42,270 nucleotides of DNA from an uncultured Eubacteriales bacterium (GTDB taxonomy: Bacteria; Bacillota; Clostridia; Oscillospirales; CAG-272). The DNA is taken from assembly GCA_934434925.1 (NCBI GenBank), contig CAKSAC010000015.1, forward strand, positions 1-42,270, given 5' to 3'. The first letter of the stretch is position 1. Each line of letters begins with the position of its first letter. A model generated the notes under the pieces. The model was given only the letters and a program-made list of their open reading frames with translations, did not search any database and was not told where the DNA came from. The position numbers and the translations under genes were made by a program. Below are positions 32,242 to 41,252 of the stretch, piece after piece.

Positions 32242-33129
32242 ATGAAAAGAAACGAATTACGCATCCGCGACCCTTTCATACTGCCTTGGGAGGGATGGTA
32301 CTACATGTGCGGTTCCGGCGGGGAAAAAACCGTTCCGTTATACCGCAGTGCGGATTTAGAAGAATGGGAAGACCTCGGCACGGTCTTTACAATCCCGGAG
32401 GATTTCTGGGCGGTACGGGATACCTGGGCGGCCGAGATTCACAGATACCGCGGACGATTTTATATGTTCGTCTCTCTCTTGGGAAAGAACGGCCTGCGCG
32501 GAACGCAGGTGGCAATCAGCGATACGCCGACGGGTCCTTATATCCCGATAGCCGATCATCCCATCACGCCGGCGGGGCAGAGTTGCATAGACGCGACGCT
32601 CTATGTACAGAACGGTACCCCGTATGTCATTTGGTCGCATGACTGGCCGGACAACTATTTCCCGGAGCGGAACACCTATGTCGGAGAACTGGTGGCGGCA
32701 GAGGTGACGGAAGACCTCACCGAAATCGTCGGAGAGCCGTTTCTGCTTTTCACTTCGGAACAGGCCCCTCTCTCCCGAAACCATCCGAATCCCGTGGAGT
32801 GGCACGGGCGCAAGAGCCTTCGTTACGGTTCGGACGCGCCCTTTATGCAGAAACTGCAAGACGGCAGCCTGTATTTCACCTGGTCGCCGGTGCTGGAAAA
32901 AACTTATGTCGTTCTCGGCGCGCGTTCGGCAACCGGCGATATACGCGGCCCCTGGGTACATGACGAAACGCCGATTTATGCCGACAACGGCGGGCATTCG
33001 ATGTTTTTCACCGATTTTTCCGGCCGGCGGCGGATCTCTTTTCATGCCCCGGAAATCTACGGGCAGGAGCGCGCTTGCTTTCTCTATGTGGAAGAAAAGG
33101 ACGGAGGTCTGCGCCTTTCCGGTCAATAA
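32242..33129 (+). CDS. GH43-like glycosidase family protein
   Basis: A 295-residue protein with the five-bladed propeller layout of family 43. Asp10 (IRDPF) fits the catalytic base and Asp117 (CIDATLY) the pKa-tuning residue. At the usual acid position there is Asp198 (SDAPFM) rather than the expected Glu, so activity may be altered, or this may be a subfamily trait. GGHSMFF and HAPEIYG near the end are also family-like. No signal peptide is present. The start at 32242 is chosen because AAGGTG lies six bases upstream; an ATG at 32227 has none. It might share the transcript of the phosphatase gene. Confidence 0.82.
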   Translation: MKRNELRIRDPFILPWEGWYYMCGSGGEKTVPLYRSADLEEWEDLGTVFTIPEDFWAVRDTWAAEIHRYRGRFYMFVSLLGKNGLRGTQVAISDTPTGPYIPIADHPITPAGQSCIDATLYVQNGTPYVIWSHDWPDNYFPERNTYVGELVAAEVTEDLTEIVGEPFLLFTSEQAPLSRNHPNPVEWHGRKSLRYGSDAPFMQKLQDGSLYFTWSPVLEKTYVVLGARSATGDIRGPWVHDETPIYADNGGHSMFFTDFSGRRRISFHAPEIYGQERACFLYVEEKDGGLRLSGQ

Positions 33130-33134
33130 CCCGC

Positions 33135-33246
33135 CGCGCTTTCCGCGCCGCGGAGGCGGCGCACCTTTTCGCTTTTTCGGACGGGATTTCCGCGCTTTCC
33201 GCACCGCGAAGGCGGCGCACCTTTTCACTTTTTCAGGCGGGATTTT
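33135..33246. repeat. 56-bp tandem duplication
   Basis: Two head-to-tail copies (33135-33190 and 33191-33246) begin CGCGCTTTCCGC and contain GGCGGCGCACCTTTTC; they differ at a few bases. They fill the gap just after the GH43-like gene. Confidence 0.85.
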
Positions 33247-33282
33247 CGTGCCGCGTCCGGAAACGCCCCGCTTTATGCAATA

Positions 33283-33316
33283 CGCCCCGGGAAACCCCCG
33301 GGGCGCTTGTCTTTTC
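33283..33316 (+). terminator. candidate terminator of the GH43-like gene
   Basis: CGCCCCGGG (33283-33291) pairs with CCCGGGGCG (33297-33305). The tail CTTGTCTTTT is only moderately T-rich. Confidence 0.6.
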
Positions 33317-33374
33317 AGTCGGTAGCGGCTGCGGTTCCGGCATTCATACCGGCAGTCGTTTGGTTCCGGGGATT

Positions 33375-36131
33375 TTATTCCTTTTCGGCAACCGGTTTGA
33401 CATAAGGGGTGTACGCTACGCCGTCTTCATGGAAGACCCAGCCGAACTGCCCCGGAGAAAGCGTACCTTTCCCGAGCGTATGAACCGGGACCGGCTCGGT
33501 TTCCCAGCAGGCACCGCCCCAGGTATAGACTTCCATTTTGAAGGGAGCGGTCCCGCGCATGCCGGTTTCGTCCTTCCGGATGGAGATGCGGCAATGACGG
33601 ATTCCGGTATCCGGTTCGGCGGGCATGTCGGTGATTTTCCACTTGGCAAAGGCCTCGTCAAAGTTCTTGAAGTAGGGCCAATGGCAGCTGACGATATTCG
33701 GGTCGAGATGGGTCTTTTCTCCGGCGGCGCTGTCTCCGATATAGAACATGATCGGCGGATCCACCGTAAACAGACGGAATTCGGGCGAGAGAACCACGGC
33801 GTGATTTTCGGGGGCGCGGAATTCAAAGGTCAGCTCCTGATCGTCTTCCGCAATCCGGAAACCGGTTGTTTCGTTGAGGTTTTCCCACGGCGCTTCTTCG
33901 ATCAAGCCCTTTTTGATGGTGTAGGAATGTTTGCAGTCTTCTTCCACGCCGAGATAATATTCAAGCGGCGCCTGTCCGGCCGCGACGCGGGCTTCGACTT
34001 CCAAGAATTCGGTCTTCAAGAGCTGCTTCAGCGTTTCGATACGGTGACGGAGCTTTTCGGGGAAGAATTTGAACCCTTCGGCCTCCGAGTGATAACCGAG
34101 GCGGCTGTCGCCCTCGCAGAGGATAATCATTTTGGTGCTGTTTTCGATTTCCTTCAGCACAAGTTCGCGCATTTCGGCAAGCGTCGCTATGGGATCGGCT
34201 TCTCCGGTGCCGAGCTGATCGCGCAATTTATAGAATTTCACGATGTTATAACTGCTCCGGCAAAGCGTCAGGAAAGCGCCGCTGACCGACAGCAGATCGG
34301 AGAGAGCATCCCCCGCGTGTGCCGAAACGATCCCGAGTTCGGCCATGGCGCGCTTGTAATAGAATTTCATGGAGCCGAGCAGGGTCAGAATTTCGTCGAT
34401 GGTGTGTCCGGTCAGGAATGAGTCGGCAATCCGGTCGCCGTCCGGTTTATCGAGCAGGAGCCAGGAGCGCGAAGGAGAGAAGTTTTTCGGTTTCAGCGAA
34501 AGTTCCCAAACCACGCCGTCGTGCATCGGGGAATAATAACTGAACATGATATTCAGCGGATAGAGGCGGTAGCCCTTTTCAAAGAGGCGCCATGCCTGCA
34601 CGACCGATCCGGCAATGCCGCGGCCGTAGGTGATGGAGGCGAGGCGGTACAGATAGGTCTCCTCGTCGCCAAAATCATGCACAAAGGCCAGATCGCTGGA
34701 AGCTTTGCTCATAAAGCAGGGATAGTTGCCGAAATACCAGCATTCCATCACGCCTTCCACGCCCCATTTGTGCGCGCCCTTCATCTTGCCGAACACATTG
34801 CCGGGAGAGGGAACATAAGGGAGAGTGGCGATTTCATGGGAACAGCAGATCTGCATTTTCGCCCACAGATGTTTCTTATATTTTTTTGCGGCGCGGGCGG
34901 CGGTCTCAAACATGCAGGACGGGCCGACATAAGAGAGCCAGTAGTCCATGGCCTGCCGTTCTTTCCCGAGCTGTTTTTCAAAGCCGCGGTCATCAAAGTT
35001 CTCCATCAGCATGATATCGTCCGATGCGCCTTTGACATATTCGGTAATCTGGTCGTCCGGCCAGGTGCGATGCTCATAGGTCCAGCTCACAAAATATGCG
35101 TCGGGCTTGACGGAGCGGATACCCGCGCGGACCATTTCAATCGCGTCGTCCAGAATTTTTCCGTGCGACATACCGCGGCAACGCGGGCAGGTGAGGACGT
35201 GAGGCGATGCGCAGGAAGTCGTGCGTTCACCGTTGGTGATACTGATAAGACCGGCAAGGTCAGGGCAGAGCGTGAAGAGTTTGGCTCCTGCCTCAAAACA
35301 GTATGCTTTCGACTCCTCGGACTGCGGGCACATCGTATAAGTAGAGCCGTATTTCTGGCCGATCATGTCCGGATAATTTTCGGCAATGTCGGCGGGGAGG
35401 GTCGGTTCAATCGCAAAAACATAGACCTTGATGCCGTAGGCCGCGCATTTGGAGATGACGCGGTTGAGTTTGGCAATACGGCGTTCGCTGTTTTCTCCCA
35501 TTTCCTTCAGGACCGAGGAGGTGAGGAGCTGGCGGAAACTGGTATAAATCCAGAGGCCGTTTGTGCCGTTGTGCATCAGGCGGTTGAGATATTCGTCCGG
35601 GTAATAATCGACATCGTCAAGCAATTCATCGCCGTTTTTCGGCGGGCGGTTGGTCGGGCTGAAGAACCCGCGCGTAATCCGTTCACGGAGCCACGGATGG
35701 CGTTCGGTTTTTCCGAGTGGCAGAAAAGGCCCTTCGGCCGCGGTCATTTCATCTTCCAGAAAAATCAGTGCACGGCGGATCCCCTCGGTGTCGTTGGCTG
35801 TGATGACGCAGCCTTTTTTATCGACTTCGACCGTGTAAGCCTCAAAGCACGGCGTTTCACCCTTCACAATGCGGACGGGGTAGCGATGGCCGCCGATCTT
35901 CGTCACACGCACAAAATCGTCGAAATCGGTAAAGGAAGTGCGTAAAAGACCACGCGGATCGGGAAATTCATCAATGATATAGATGCCCCGGACGAAGGCT
36001 TCCCCTTCTTCGGCCTCGGTTCGTGCGAAACGGGACGGCGGCTTCTGATGCACCGGTTTTTTCAGGTATTCCACAAAGGTTAAGGGCGGCTGTCTGTCAA
36101 AGAATTCGTCCTGCACGGTTTTTCTTTTCAT
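33375..36131 (-). CDS. large cytoplasmic glycosidase-like protein (GH20/GH67-type fold)
   Basis: A 918-residue protein without signal peptide or membrane segment. Residues about 50-135 look like the small N-terminal domain of GH20/GH67 enzymes (VDKKGCVITANDTEGIRRAL). From about 150 a barrel domain follows, with RITRGFFSPTNRP, NRLMHNGTNGLWIY, KCAAYGIKVYVFA, LISITNGERT and VSWTYEHR at positions expected of strand ends. A helical region (about 600-720) and a C-terminal beta domain come last. The acid in NGER is where GH20 carries its catalytic pair, which is inference. I cannot assign a known family. The second of two adjacent ATGs (36131) is preferred because AAGGAG then has six bases of spacing. 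It diverges from the beta-helix lipoprotein gene. Confidence 0.72.
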   Translation of the reverse strand: MKRKTVQDEFFDRQPPLTFVEYLKKPVHQKPPSRFARTEAEEGEAFVRGIYIIDEFPDPRGLLRTSFTDFDDFVRVTKIGGHRYPVRIVKGETPCFEAYTVEVDKKGCVITANDTEGIRRALIFLEDEMTAAEGPFLPLGKTERHPWLRERITRGFFSPTNRPPKNGDELLDDVDYYPDEYLNRLMHNGTNGLWIYTSFRQLLTSSVLKEMGENSERRIAKLNRVISKCAAYGIKVYVFAIEPTLPADIAENYPDMIGQKYGSTYTMCPQSEESKAYCFEAGAKLFTLCPDLAGLISITNGERTTSCASPHVLTCPRCRGMSHGKILDDAIEMVRAGIRSVKPDAYFVSWTYEHRTWPDDQITEYVKGASDDIMLMENFDDRGFEKQLGKERQAMDYWLSYVGPSCMFETAARAAKKYKKHLWAKMQICCSHEIATLPYVPSPGNVFGKMKGAHKWGVEGVMECWYFGNYPCFMSKASSDLAFVHDFGDEETYLYRLASITYGRGIAGSVVQAWRLFEKGYRLYPLNIMFSYYSPMHDGVVWELSLKPKNFSPSRSWLLLDKPDGDRIADSFLTGHTIDEILTLLGSMKFYYKRAMAELGIVSAHAGDALSDLLSVSGAFLTLCRSSYNIVKFYKLRDQLGTGEADPIATLAEMRELVLKEIENSTKMIILCEGDSRLGYHSEAEGFKFFPEKLRHRIETLKQLLKTEFLEVEARVAAGQAPLEYYLGVEEDCKHSYTIKKGLIEEAPWENLNETTGFRIAEDDQELTFEFRAPENHAVVLSPEFRLFTVDPPIMFYIGDSAAGEKTHLDPNIVSCHWPYFKNFDEAFAKWKITDMPAEPDTGIRHCRISIRKDETGMRGTAPFKMEVYTWGGACWETEPVPVHTLGKGTLSPGQFGWVFHEDGVAYTPYVKPVAEKE

Positions 36132-36190
36132 CATGTACTCCTTGTCTGTCGGTTTTCCGCCGGAAAGCGGGCAAAACCCTTCTACGCATG

Positions 36191-36220
36191 ATTATACAAC
36201 GCAGAGAGAGGGAAAAGCAA
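36191..36220 (-). promoter_or_regulatory. promoter of the glycosidase-like gene
   Basis: On the minus strand TTGCTT (36215-36220) and a perfect TATAAT (36191-36196) are 18 bases apart, about 60 bases before the start codon. Confidence 0.7.
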
Positions 36221-36320
36221 GCAAAAAGCACGAAAAAAGTCCGATTCTCGTTCGGCAAAAAAGAGAAAAAACGCATTTTTTTTTGGTGATATTGCCACCC
36301 TCCGAATCCTGCTGTTTTCC

Positions 36321-36349
36321 TTGACAGCCTGCGCGGAATTTGGTATAAT
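36321..36349 (+). promoter_or_regulatory. promoter of the beta-helix lipoprotein gene
   Basis: TTGACA (36321-36326) and TATAAT (36344-36349), both perfect, with 17 bases between, 39 bases before the start codon. It is back-to-back with the promoter at 36191-36220; the 100 bases between them are purine/T-rich, with no clear operator. Confidence 0.92.
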
Positions 36350-36388
36350 GGACTGGAAAGATTATTTTTTTGAAAGGAACCATCATCT

Positions 36389-39300
36389 ATGAAAAAAGTG
36401 CTGACACGTCTTTTTGCGCTGATCCTGGCGGCGGCCATGTTGCTGCCGCTGGCGGCGTGTAGCATCGGAGGGGATAAGGACACAACGGTCTCTCCGGAGC
36501 CCACGCAACCCACGCAGACGATCGATGCCAATAAGACAGATCCGGAGACGCTTACTTTCTCTCCTTTTGATTTGGAAGGGGCCCGTATCGTTTTCCCGGA
36601 AACTGCCTCCGATTCGCTTGAAAAAACGGCTCAAAAACTGGCAAAACTGCTGGCCGGAAAGACCGGCGTGTCGTTGCCCGTCGGTTCTGACCGGGTGGAT
36701 TTCGGCACAGCCGCTCCTGCCGACACCAAGGAAATCCTGCTCGGCAAGACCAATCGTGCCGAGAGTTTTGACGTTCTGCGCGCCAATGACTACCGGATTG
36801 AAAAGCGCGGCGCGCGGCTGGTGATTGCCGGCGGAAGCGACGCGGCGCTGGATGCCGCGGTGGAAGAGCTTTTTGCGCAGTCTTTCTTCTTCAACGGAAC
36901 AACTTTGCTGGCTCCGTCCGCCGCGTACGATTACGCCGTTTCGTATAAGGCCGAAACGCTGGTCCTCGGCGGAGCGGATATCCGTAATTATACGATCGTG
37001 CGCGACGCGGCCAATGCGGAATGCGCGGAGTATCTGCGCAATGCAATCCGCAACGTGGTAGGGCATGATATTCCCGTTGCACCGGATTATGACGGTGCAA
37101 CGCCTTACGAAATCTGTATCGGTAATCTGGAACAGGCGGAAGACGTATATCCCGAAGCCGGTAAATATATCATCAAACAGCAGGGAACCAAACTGATTCT
37201 CGGCGGTACCGGCGCAAACGCCGGCTATTACGCGCTGATTGATTTTATCAACAGCTACCTGTCTCCCGACCGCACGGTGGGAACACTGACAATCTCGGTT
37301 GCGGAGAAGATCGAAGCGCATAAGCAGAACCGGCTCTTTGCGTTGAACCTCGCCGAGTCGTTGCCGGATATGACCGGAAAATACGGCATGGAAATGTCGG
37401 CGGAAAACGTTTTCAAGCGGTTCCTGCTTGCCAAAGAAGCCTTGCCGGATGAAGTGACCGTTGTGAATCCGATCAAGGTGGAGGATTACCCGTTCAGCCA
37501 GCAGAGACAAGTTTATGTTTCGCCGACCGGCGACGATAAAAACGTCGGCTCTTTTGAAGAACCGTTTGCCACCATCGGCCGCGCGCTGACCGTAATCAGC
37601 CAGGACGGGGCAAAAGGCGGTATCATCTGGGTGCGGGGCGGAACCTATGAACTCAGCAAGACGATCAGCCTGGCCGGTAACGTCGGCGGTACGCCGGTTT
37701 CTCCTCTCTTCATCAAGGCGTATGTGGATGAGAATAATAAAAAGGAAGAAGTTCGCCTGACGACGCACAAGAAATGGTCGAAGGATCTGAACATTTGGCA
37801 AAATGTCGATCCGGTGACGGACGCCGTGGCGGCTCGTCTGCCCGAGGATGTACAGAGCGAAGTTCTGTACGCGAAGATCAGCGACCTCGGCCTTACGCCG
37901 GCGGATATCGGCGGGATCGACCCCTCCAACGGCCCTGCCAAGCTCTATGTCGGCGATGTGGAATATACGACCGCACGTTATCCGAACAACACAGGGAATA
38001 TCCAGGACCTGTTCTTCTTTACCCATGTCTATGAGCAGGGCTATGTCAGAGGCCCGAGCGGAACCGATTTGTATTATCCGTGGCTCGAATCGTGCGCAAA
38101 CCGCGGCATCGATCCGTCTACGAAGGTTCCGTGGGAAGTCCGCGTGATCAACCAAAAAGACAATATCGATAACGTTCCTTCGGGGAAGATGAAATATTGG
38201 TACCACAAAGAAGCCCAGAACATGGCCGATGAGGTCACATCCTGGGTCAACACCGGAAATATCTGGTGCTACGGCTCTACTTTTGAAGGCTGGGAATTTG
38301 CCTATTACAACCTGGAATTCCTGCCCGACAACGCCACAGCCGGTAACTGGCATTATGGGGAAAACGGTGAAAAACTCTTCTGCGGTTTCAAAAACGACCA
38401 GAACGGCATGACGATCACCACCTATGACGCGAACGGAAAAGCCACAGAAAAGAAAGGCTACTATTCGCTGAAATCCAAGACCCCGAACGCTCCGTACGGT
38501 GTCAAGGACTCCGCCAACTCTCCCGCCGGCCATAATACTTTCTATTTCTTCAATGCCATTGAAATGCTGGATCAGCCCGGCGAATGGTTCTATGACAGCA
38601 AGACTGAGATCATTTACCTCTACCCGACTCCCGAATTCGGAATGGACGGTGAAGAGTATGAAATGACCTATGCCGGAACCGATTCGTATCATGTCTTCAG
38701 TGCCAGCTCGGCCTCCTATATGGTTCTGGACGGCCTGAACGTTCAGGGATGCAGCGCCCGCCCCGTATTAGCGGCCAACTGCAGCTCGTTCATCCTGCAA
38801 AACTGCAAATTCAAGTATGCGGCGCTCGGCGTATCTTTTTCCAACGGCACGAACTGCGCCGTGTTGAATTGCGAGTTTTCCAAGTCTTTGTACTCCGGGA
38901 TGCTTTCCGTGGCGTCCGGCGTTTCCTCCATGGAGCCGACGGACAACATCGTGCAAAACAATATTTTCTATAACCCGGCCGATCTGCAACAGTGGGCCGT
39001 CTCGCTTTCCGGTGTGCGGAACATCGTTTCGCATAACTATTTTTCCGATGTGCAGGTGAACGGAAGCGGGTATGAGAATATCATCGAATATAACCATTTC
39101 TCCGGCGGTTCCAAAGATGTCGTGGACGGCGGTATGATCTACTACGGCGGCTCGAGCCAGCGTGGTAACCACTTCCGGTACAACCTCTTCCATATGTTCA
39201 ACGCCAACCATAACGCCGTATATAACGATACGCAGGCATGCGGCAGCTACACCTACGGAAACATCGTTTCCACCATCGGAGGAAAGGCCTCTCACCACAA

Positions 39301-40735
39301 GGGCTGGTATTCTTCCTCCGGAAACGGAAACGTCTGCTACGGGAACATCATGGTTCTGCGTAACCCGCTTGAGTGTACGGAATCGCAGCTCTCCGAATCC
39401 GATGAAGGGGAAGCCGGTTACGATAAGATCAAAGGCGCATACGGCAGCTGGCGCGCCGGGAATTTCCAGCAGTCCAAAGGAGATGATATCAACCAGTCTA
39501 ACCTCTTCTATTACTATTATTCGCAGAACGGGTATCAGACCGGTTCGATCAATAAGAACCCCTTCCATTATTATTTCGGTTACAACGAGTGGGCGCAACT
39601 GAAAGATCTGCAGGCGCGCATCGTCAATCTCGGCGGATACGATTTCATCAGCCGCTATGAGTATGAGACGCTGTTGCTCCAAAAGCGCATCAAAGAAGGA
39701 ATCCCCGGCGGTTCCAATCCCGTCCTGGGTCTTGACGCGTATCGGGATTTGAAGGAAGCGGGTACCATTACCCAAGAACAGCAAGATATCCTTGATCTGC
39801 TGGAACAACTGTACAACGGTATCAACCAAGCGATTGGCCGCGGAACCTATTTCACGCAGTCTCTGGCCGGCCACTGGTGGAACTCTTATGCGGTCAACCG
39901 TGTGACGTATTACCGCCAGAGGGTGAACCAGGACGTGTATAAGACCTATGATCCTCTCTTCTATAATTATATCTACACCGTGGATATGTTCAATCAGGCG
40001 TACAACGAGAGCGATTATATGCCGTGGTACTTCTACAAACCGCAAAAACTGGCCTATCAGACCGATTTCTCGCAGCCGGACGGATTGGCAAGAGACGATA
40101 ACGGCGCCCTGATCCGCAAGACCTTCACCTATGTTGCACCGGTCGGTACGCTCTTCACGATTCCGAAATATCAATATCTGGATGAAGAAGGCCAGACGGT
40201 CACGGTCGAACAAAGCACGCGCACGGTGCAGGCCGATCCTTCGAGAAATGACGAAATGGGTAGCGTCACCTTCACGTATGAAGAAATTGCTTCGATGGAA
40301 CGCCTTGACCGCTCCGCCTCCTGCTGCGTAATCAAGGATAATATTATCCTCGGCGGTACGCCGGTACTTGACCTGACGGACGCCGAAAATCCCAAGCCGG
40401 ACGGCACCAATCGCGTGGTGGAAAAAATGGTCATCACCAATAACACGCTGGGCAGTGCGGGATACTTTGATACGGTCATGCAGGAAGGGAACTTCCTCTA
40501 CTACACCTATGATGATATCATGGAAGACGTAAAGGAACAGCTTTATGAGATCAAGCCCGAAGGATGGGCAATCATCGAAGAGTGGATGAGCGAATATGTG
40601 AAAGCGAAATTCAATGGAGATTTTGCTCAATATCGCGCAATCTTCAAAAATTCCGAAGATCAGTTCCGTATCGGAACCACATTCCTGTTTGATACGAACG
40701 ATTATCTGACCGAAAAGCCGCTTGGCGCGGAATAA
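36389..40735 (+). CDS. giant surface lipoprotein with right-handed beta-helix
   Basis: A 1448-residue exported protein. The signal peptide ends in the lipobox LPLAAC with Cys24, then a Thr/Pro linker. Residues about 54-190 and 190-310 look like two copies of a small glucuronidase-N-like (DUF4838-like) domain: both have a stretch like KRGARLVIAGGSDAALDAAV, the second KQQGTKLILGGTGANAGYYA. From about 372 (VYVSPTGDDKNVGSFEEPF) to about 1000 a pectate-lyase-like parallel beta-helix is seen, with the FATIGRAL opening and repeated asparagine-rich turns (IVQNNIFYN, NIIEYNHFSG, HFRYNLFHM). The remaining 450 residues are aromatic-rich and unassigned. Similar helices occur in GH120, GH141 and related sugar enzymes. 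It likely binds or cuts a polysaccharide at the cell surface. GAAAGGAA precedes the ATG. Confidence 0.82.
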   Translation: MKKVLTRLFALILAAAMLLPLAACSIGGDKDTTVSPEPTQPTQTIDANKTDPETLTFSPFDLEGARIVFPETASDSLEKTAQKLAKLLAGKTGVSLPVGSDRVDFGTAAPADTKEILLGKTNRAESFDVLRANDYRIEKRGARLVIAGGSDAALDAAVEELFAQSFFFNGTTLLAPSAAYDYAVSYKAETLVLGGADIRNYTIVRDAANAECAEYLRNAIRNVVGHDIPVAPDYDGATPYEICIGNLEQAEDVYPEAGKYIIKQQGTKLILGGTGANAGYYALIDFINSYLSPDRTVGTLTISVAEKIEAHKQNRLFALNLAESLPDMTGKYGMEMSAENVFKRFLLAKEALPDEVTVVNPIKVEDYPFSQQRQVYVSPTGDDKNVGSFEEPFATIGRALTVISQDGAKGGIIWVRGGTYELSKTISLAGNVGGTPVSPLFIKAYVDENNKKEEVRLTTHKKWSKDLNIWQNVDPVTDAVAARLPEDVQSEVLYAKISDLGLTPADIGGIDPSNGPAKLYVGDVEYTTARYPNNTGNIQDLFFFTHVYEQGYVRGPSGTDLYYPWLESCANRGIDPSTKVPWEVRVINQKDNIDNVPSGKMKYWYHKEAQNMADEVTSWVNTGNIWCYGSTFEGWEFAYYNLEFLPDNATAGNWHYGENGEKLFCGFKNDQNGMTITTYDANGKATEKKGYYSLKSKTPNAPYGVKDSANSPAGHNTFYFFNAIEMLDQPGEWFYDSKTEIIYLYPTPEFGMDGEEYEMTYAGTDSYHVFSASSASYMVLDGLNVQGCSARPVLAANCSSFILQNCKFKYAALGVSFSNGTNCAVLNCEFSKSLYSGMLSVASGVSSMEPTDNIVQNNIFYNPADLQQWAVSLSGVRNIVSHNYFSDVQVNGSGYENIIEYNHFSGGSKDVVDGGMIYYGGSSQRGNHFRYNLFHMFNANHNAVYNDTQACGSYTYGNIVSTIGGKASHHKGWYSSSGNGNVCYGNIMVLRNPLECTESQLSESDEGEAGYDKIKGAYGSWRAGNFQQSKGDDINQSNLFYYYYSQNGYQTGSINKNPFHYYFGYNEWAQLKDLQARIVNLGGYDFISRYEYETLLLQKRIKEGIPGGSNPVLGLDAYRDLKEAGTITQEQQDILDLLEQLYNGINQAIGRGTYFTQSLAGHWWNSYAVNRVTYYRQRVNQDVYKTYDPLFYNYIYTVDMFNQAYNESDYMPWYFYKPQKLAYQTDFSQPDGLARDDNGALIRKTFTYVAPVGTLFTIPKYQYLDEEGQTVTVEQSTRTVQADPSRNDEMGSVTFTYEEIASMERLDRSASCCVIKDNIILGGTPVLDLTDAENPKPDGTNRVVEKMVITNNTLGSAGYFDTVMQEGNFLYYTYDDIMEDVKEQLYEIKPEGWAIIEEWMSEYVKAKFNGDFAQYRAIFKNSEDQFRIGTTFLFDTNDYLTEKPLGAE

Positions 40736-40758
40736 CGCAAAACAAAAGCCCAAAGGGC

Positions 40759-40792
40759 AGACACCGGAGCATTTTGCTCCGGTGTCTTTTTT
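40759..40792 (+). terminator. terminator of the beta-helix lipoprotein gene
   Basis: A perfect 13-base stem (40759-40771 with 40775-40787) with a TTT loop is followed by a T run. The core CCGGAGCA/TGCTCCGG is the same as in the hairpin at 25381-25400. Confidence 0.93.
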
Positions 40793-40798
40793 AAGCTC

Positions 40799-40991
40799 CC
40801 CCGCCCTTCGGGCTTGCCCGGCGTATTTTCCGGCCGCACTTTGCCCGCGGCCGCGCCGCACTTTGCCCCGGTGGCTTGTCGCCCCCGCTTTTGCCATGGC
40901 CCCCGCCCTTCGGGCTTGCCCGGCGCGTTTTCCGGCCGCACTTTGCCCCGGTGGCTTGTCGCCCCCGCTTTTGCCATGGCCCCCGCCCTTC
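40799..40991. repeat. GC-rich mosaic repeat
   Basis: Two modules alternate. Module A (40801-40846) recurs at 40903-40948 with two mismatches. Module B (40855-40911) recurs exactly at 40935-40991, a period of 80. Because 80 is not a multiple of three, this is not a protein repeat. From 40793 to 41129 no gene is supported. Confidence 0.85.
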
Positions 40992-41129
40992 AGCCTGCAC
41001 CTCTTTGGCAAGCGGGCCATATTTCCCCCCACGGAAAAAAGAAAAAACGCCGCCTTTTTGGTATGCAACTCCGAAAGTTTTTCATCTCGTCCAAACTTTT
41101 GGGTTTGCATCGTGAAGGGCGGCGGTTTT

Positions 41130-41252
41130 CAGGACCGGGGAAAGAGGTTCGGCACCGGGGCGAAGAGGTTCAGGACCGGGGAAAGAGGTTCGGCACCGGG
41201 GCGAAGAGGTTTGGCACCGGGGGAAGAGGTTCAGGACCGGGGCGAAGAGGTT
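41130..41252. repeat. 3 x 41-bp tandem array (six 20/21-bp half units)
   Basis: Units 41130-41170 and 41171-41211 are identical; 41212-41252 is a variant. Each unit is two half units built on the pattern ACCGGGG-n-AGAGGTT. The array ends on the last base of the stop codon of the AraC-type gene. There are no spacers, so it is not a CRISPR. Confidence 0.93.

Noticed and set aside
34521..35945. Plus-strand frame of 474 codons opposite the glycosidase-like gene
   Set aside because: Shadow of a gene with clear promoter, binding site and domain structure on the minus strand.
36383..38692. Minus-strand open frame of 769 codons, and another at 38768-41110
   Set aside because: Both are antisense to the beta-helix lipoprotein; no binding site or recognisable domain, and the second crosses a terminator and GC-rich repeats.
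41130..41252. Possible CRISPR array
   Set aside because: Units are directly head to tail without unique spacers, and no cas genes are present.
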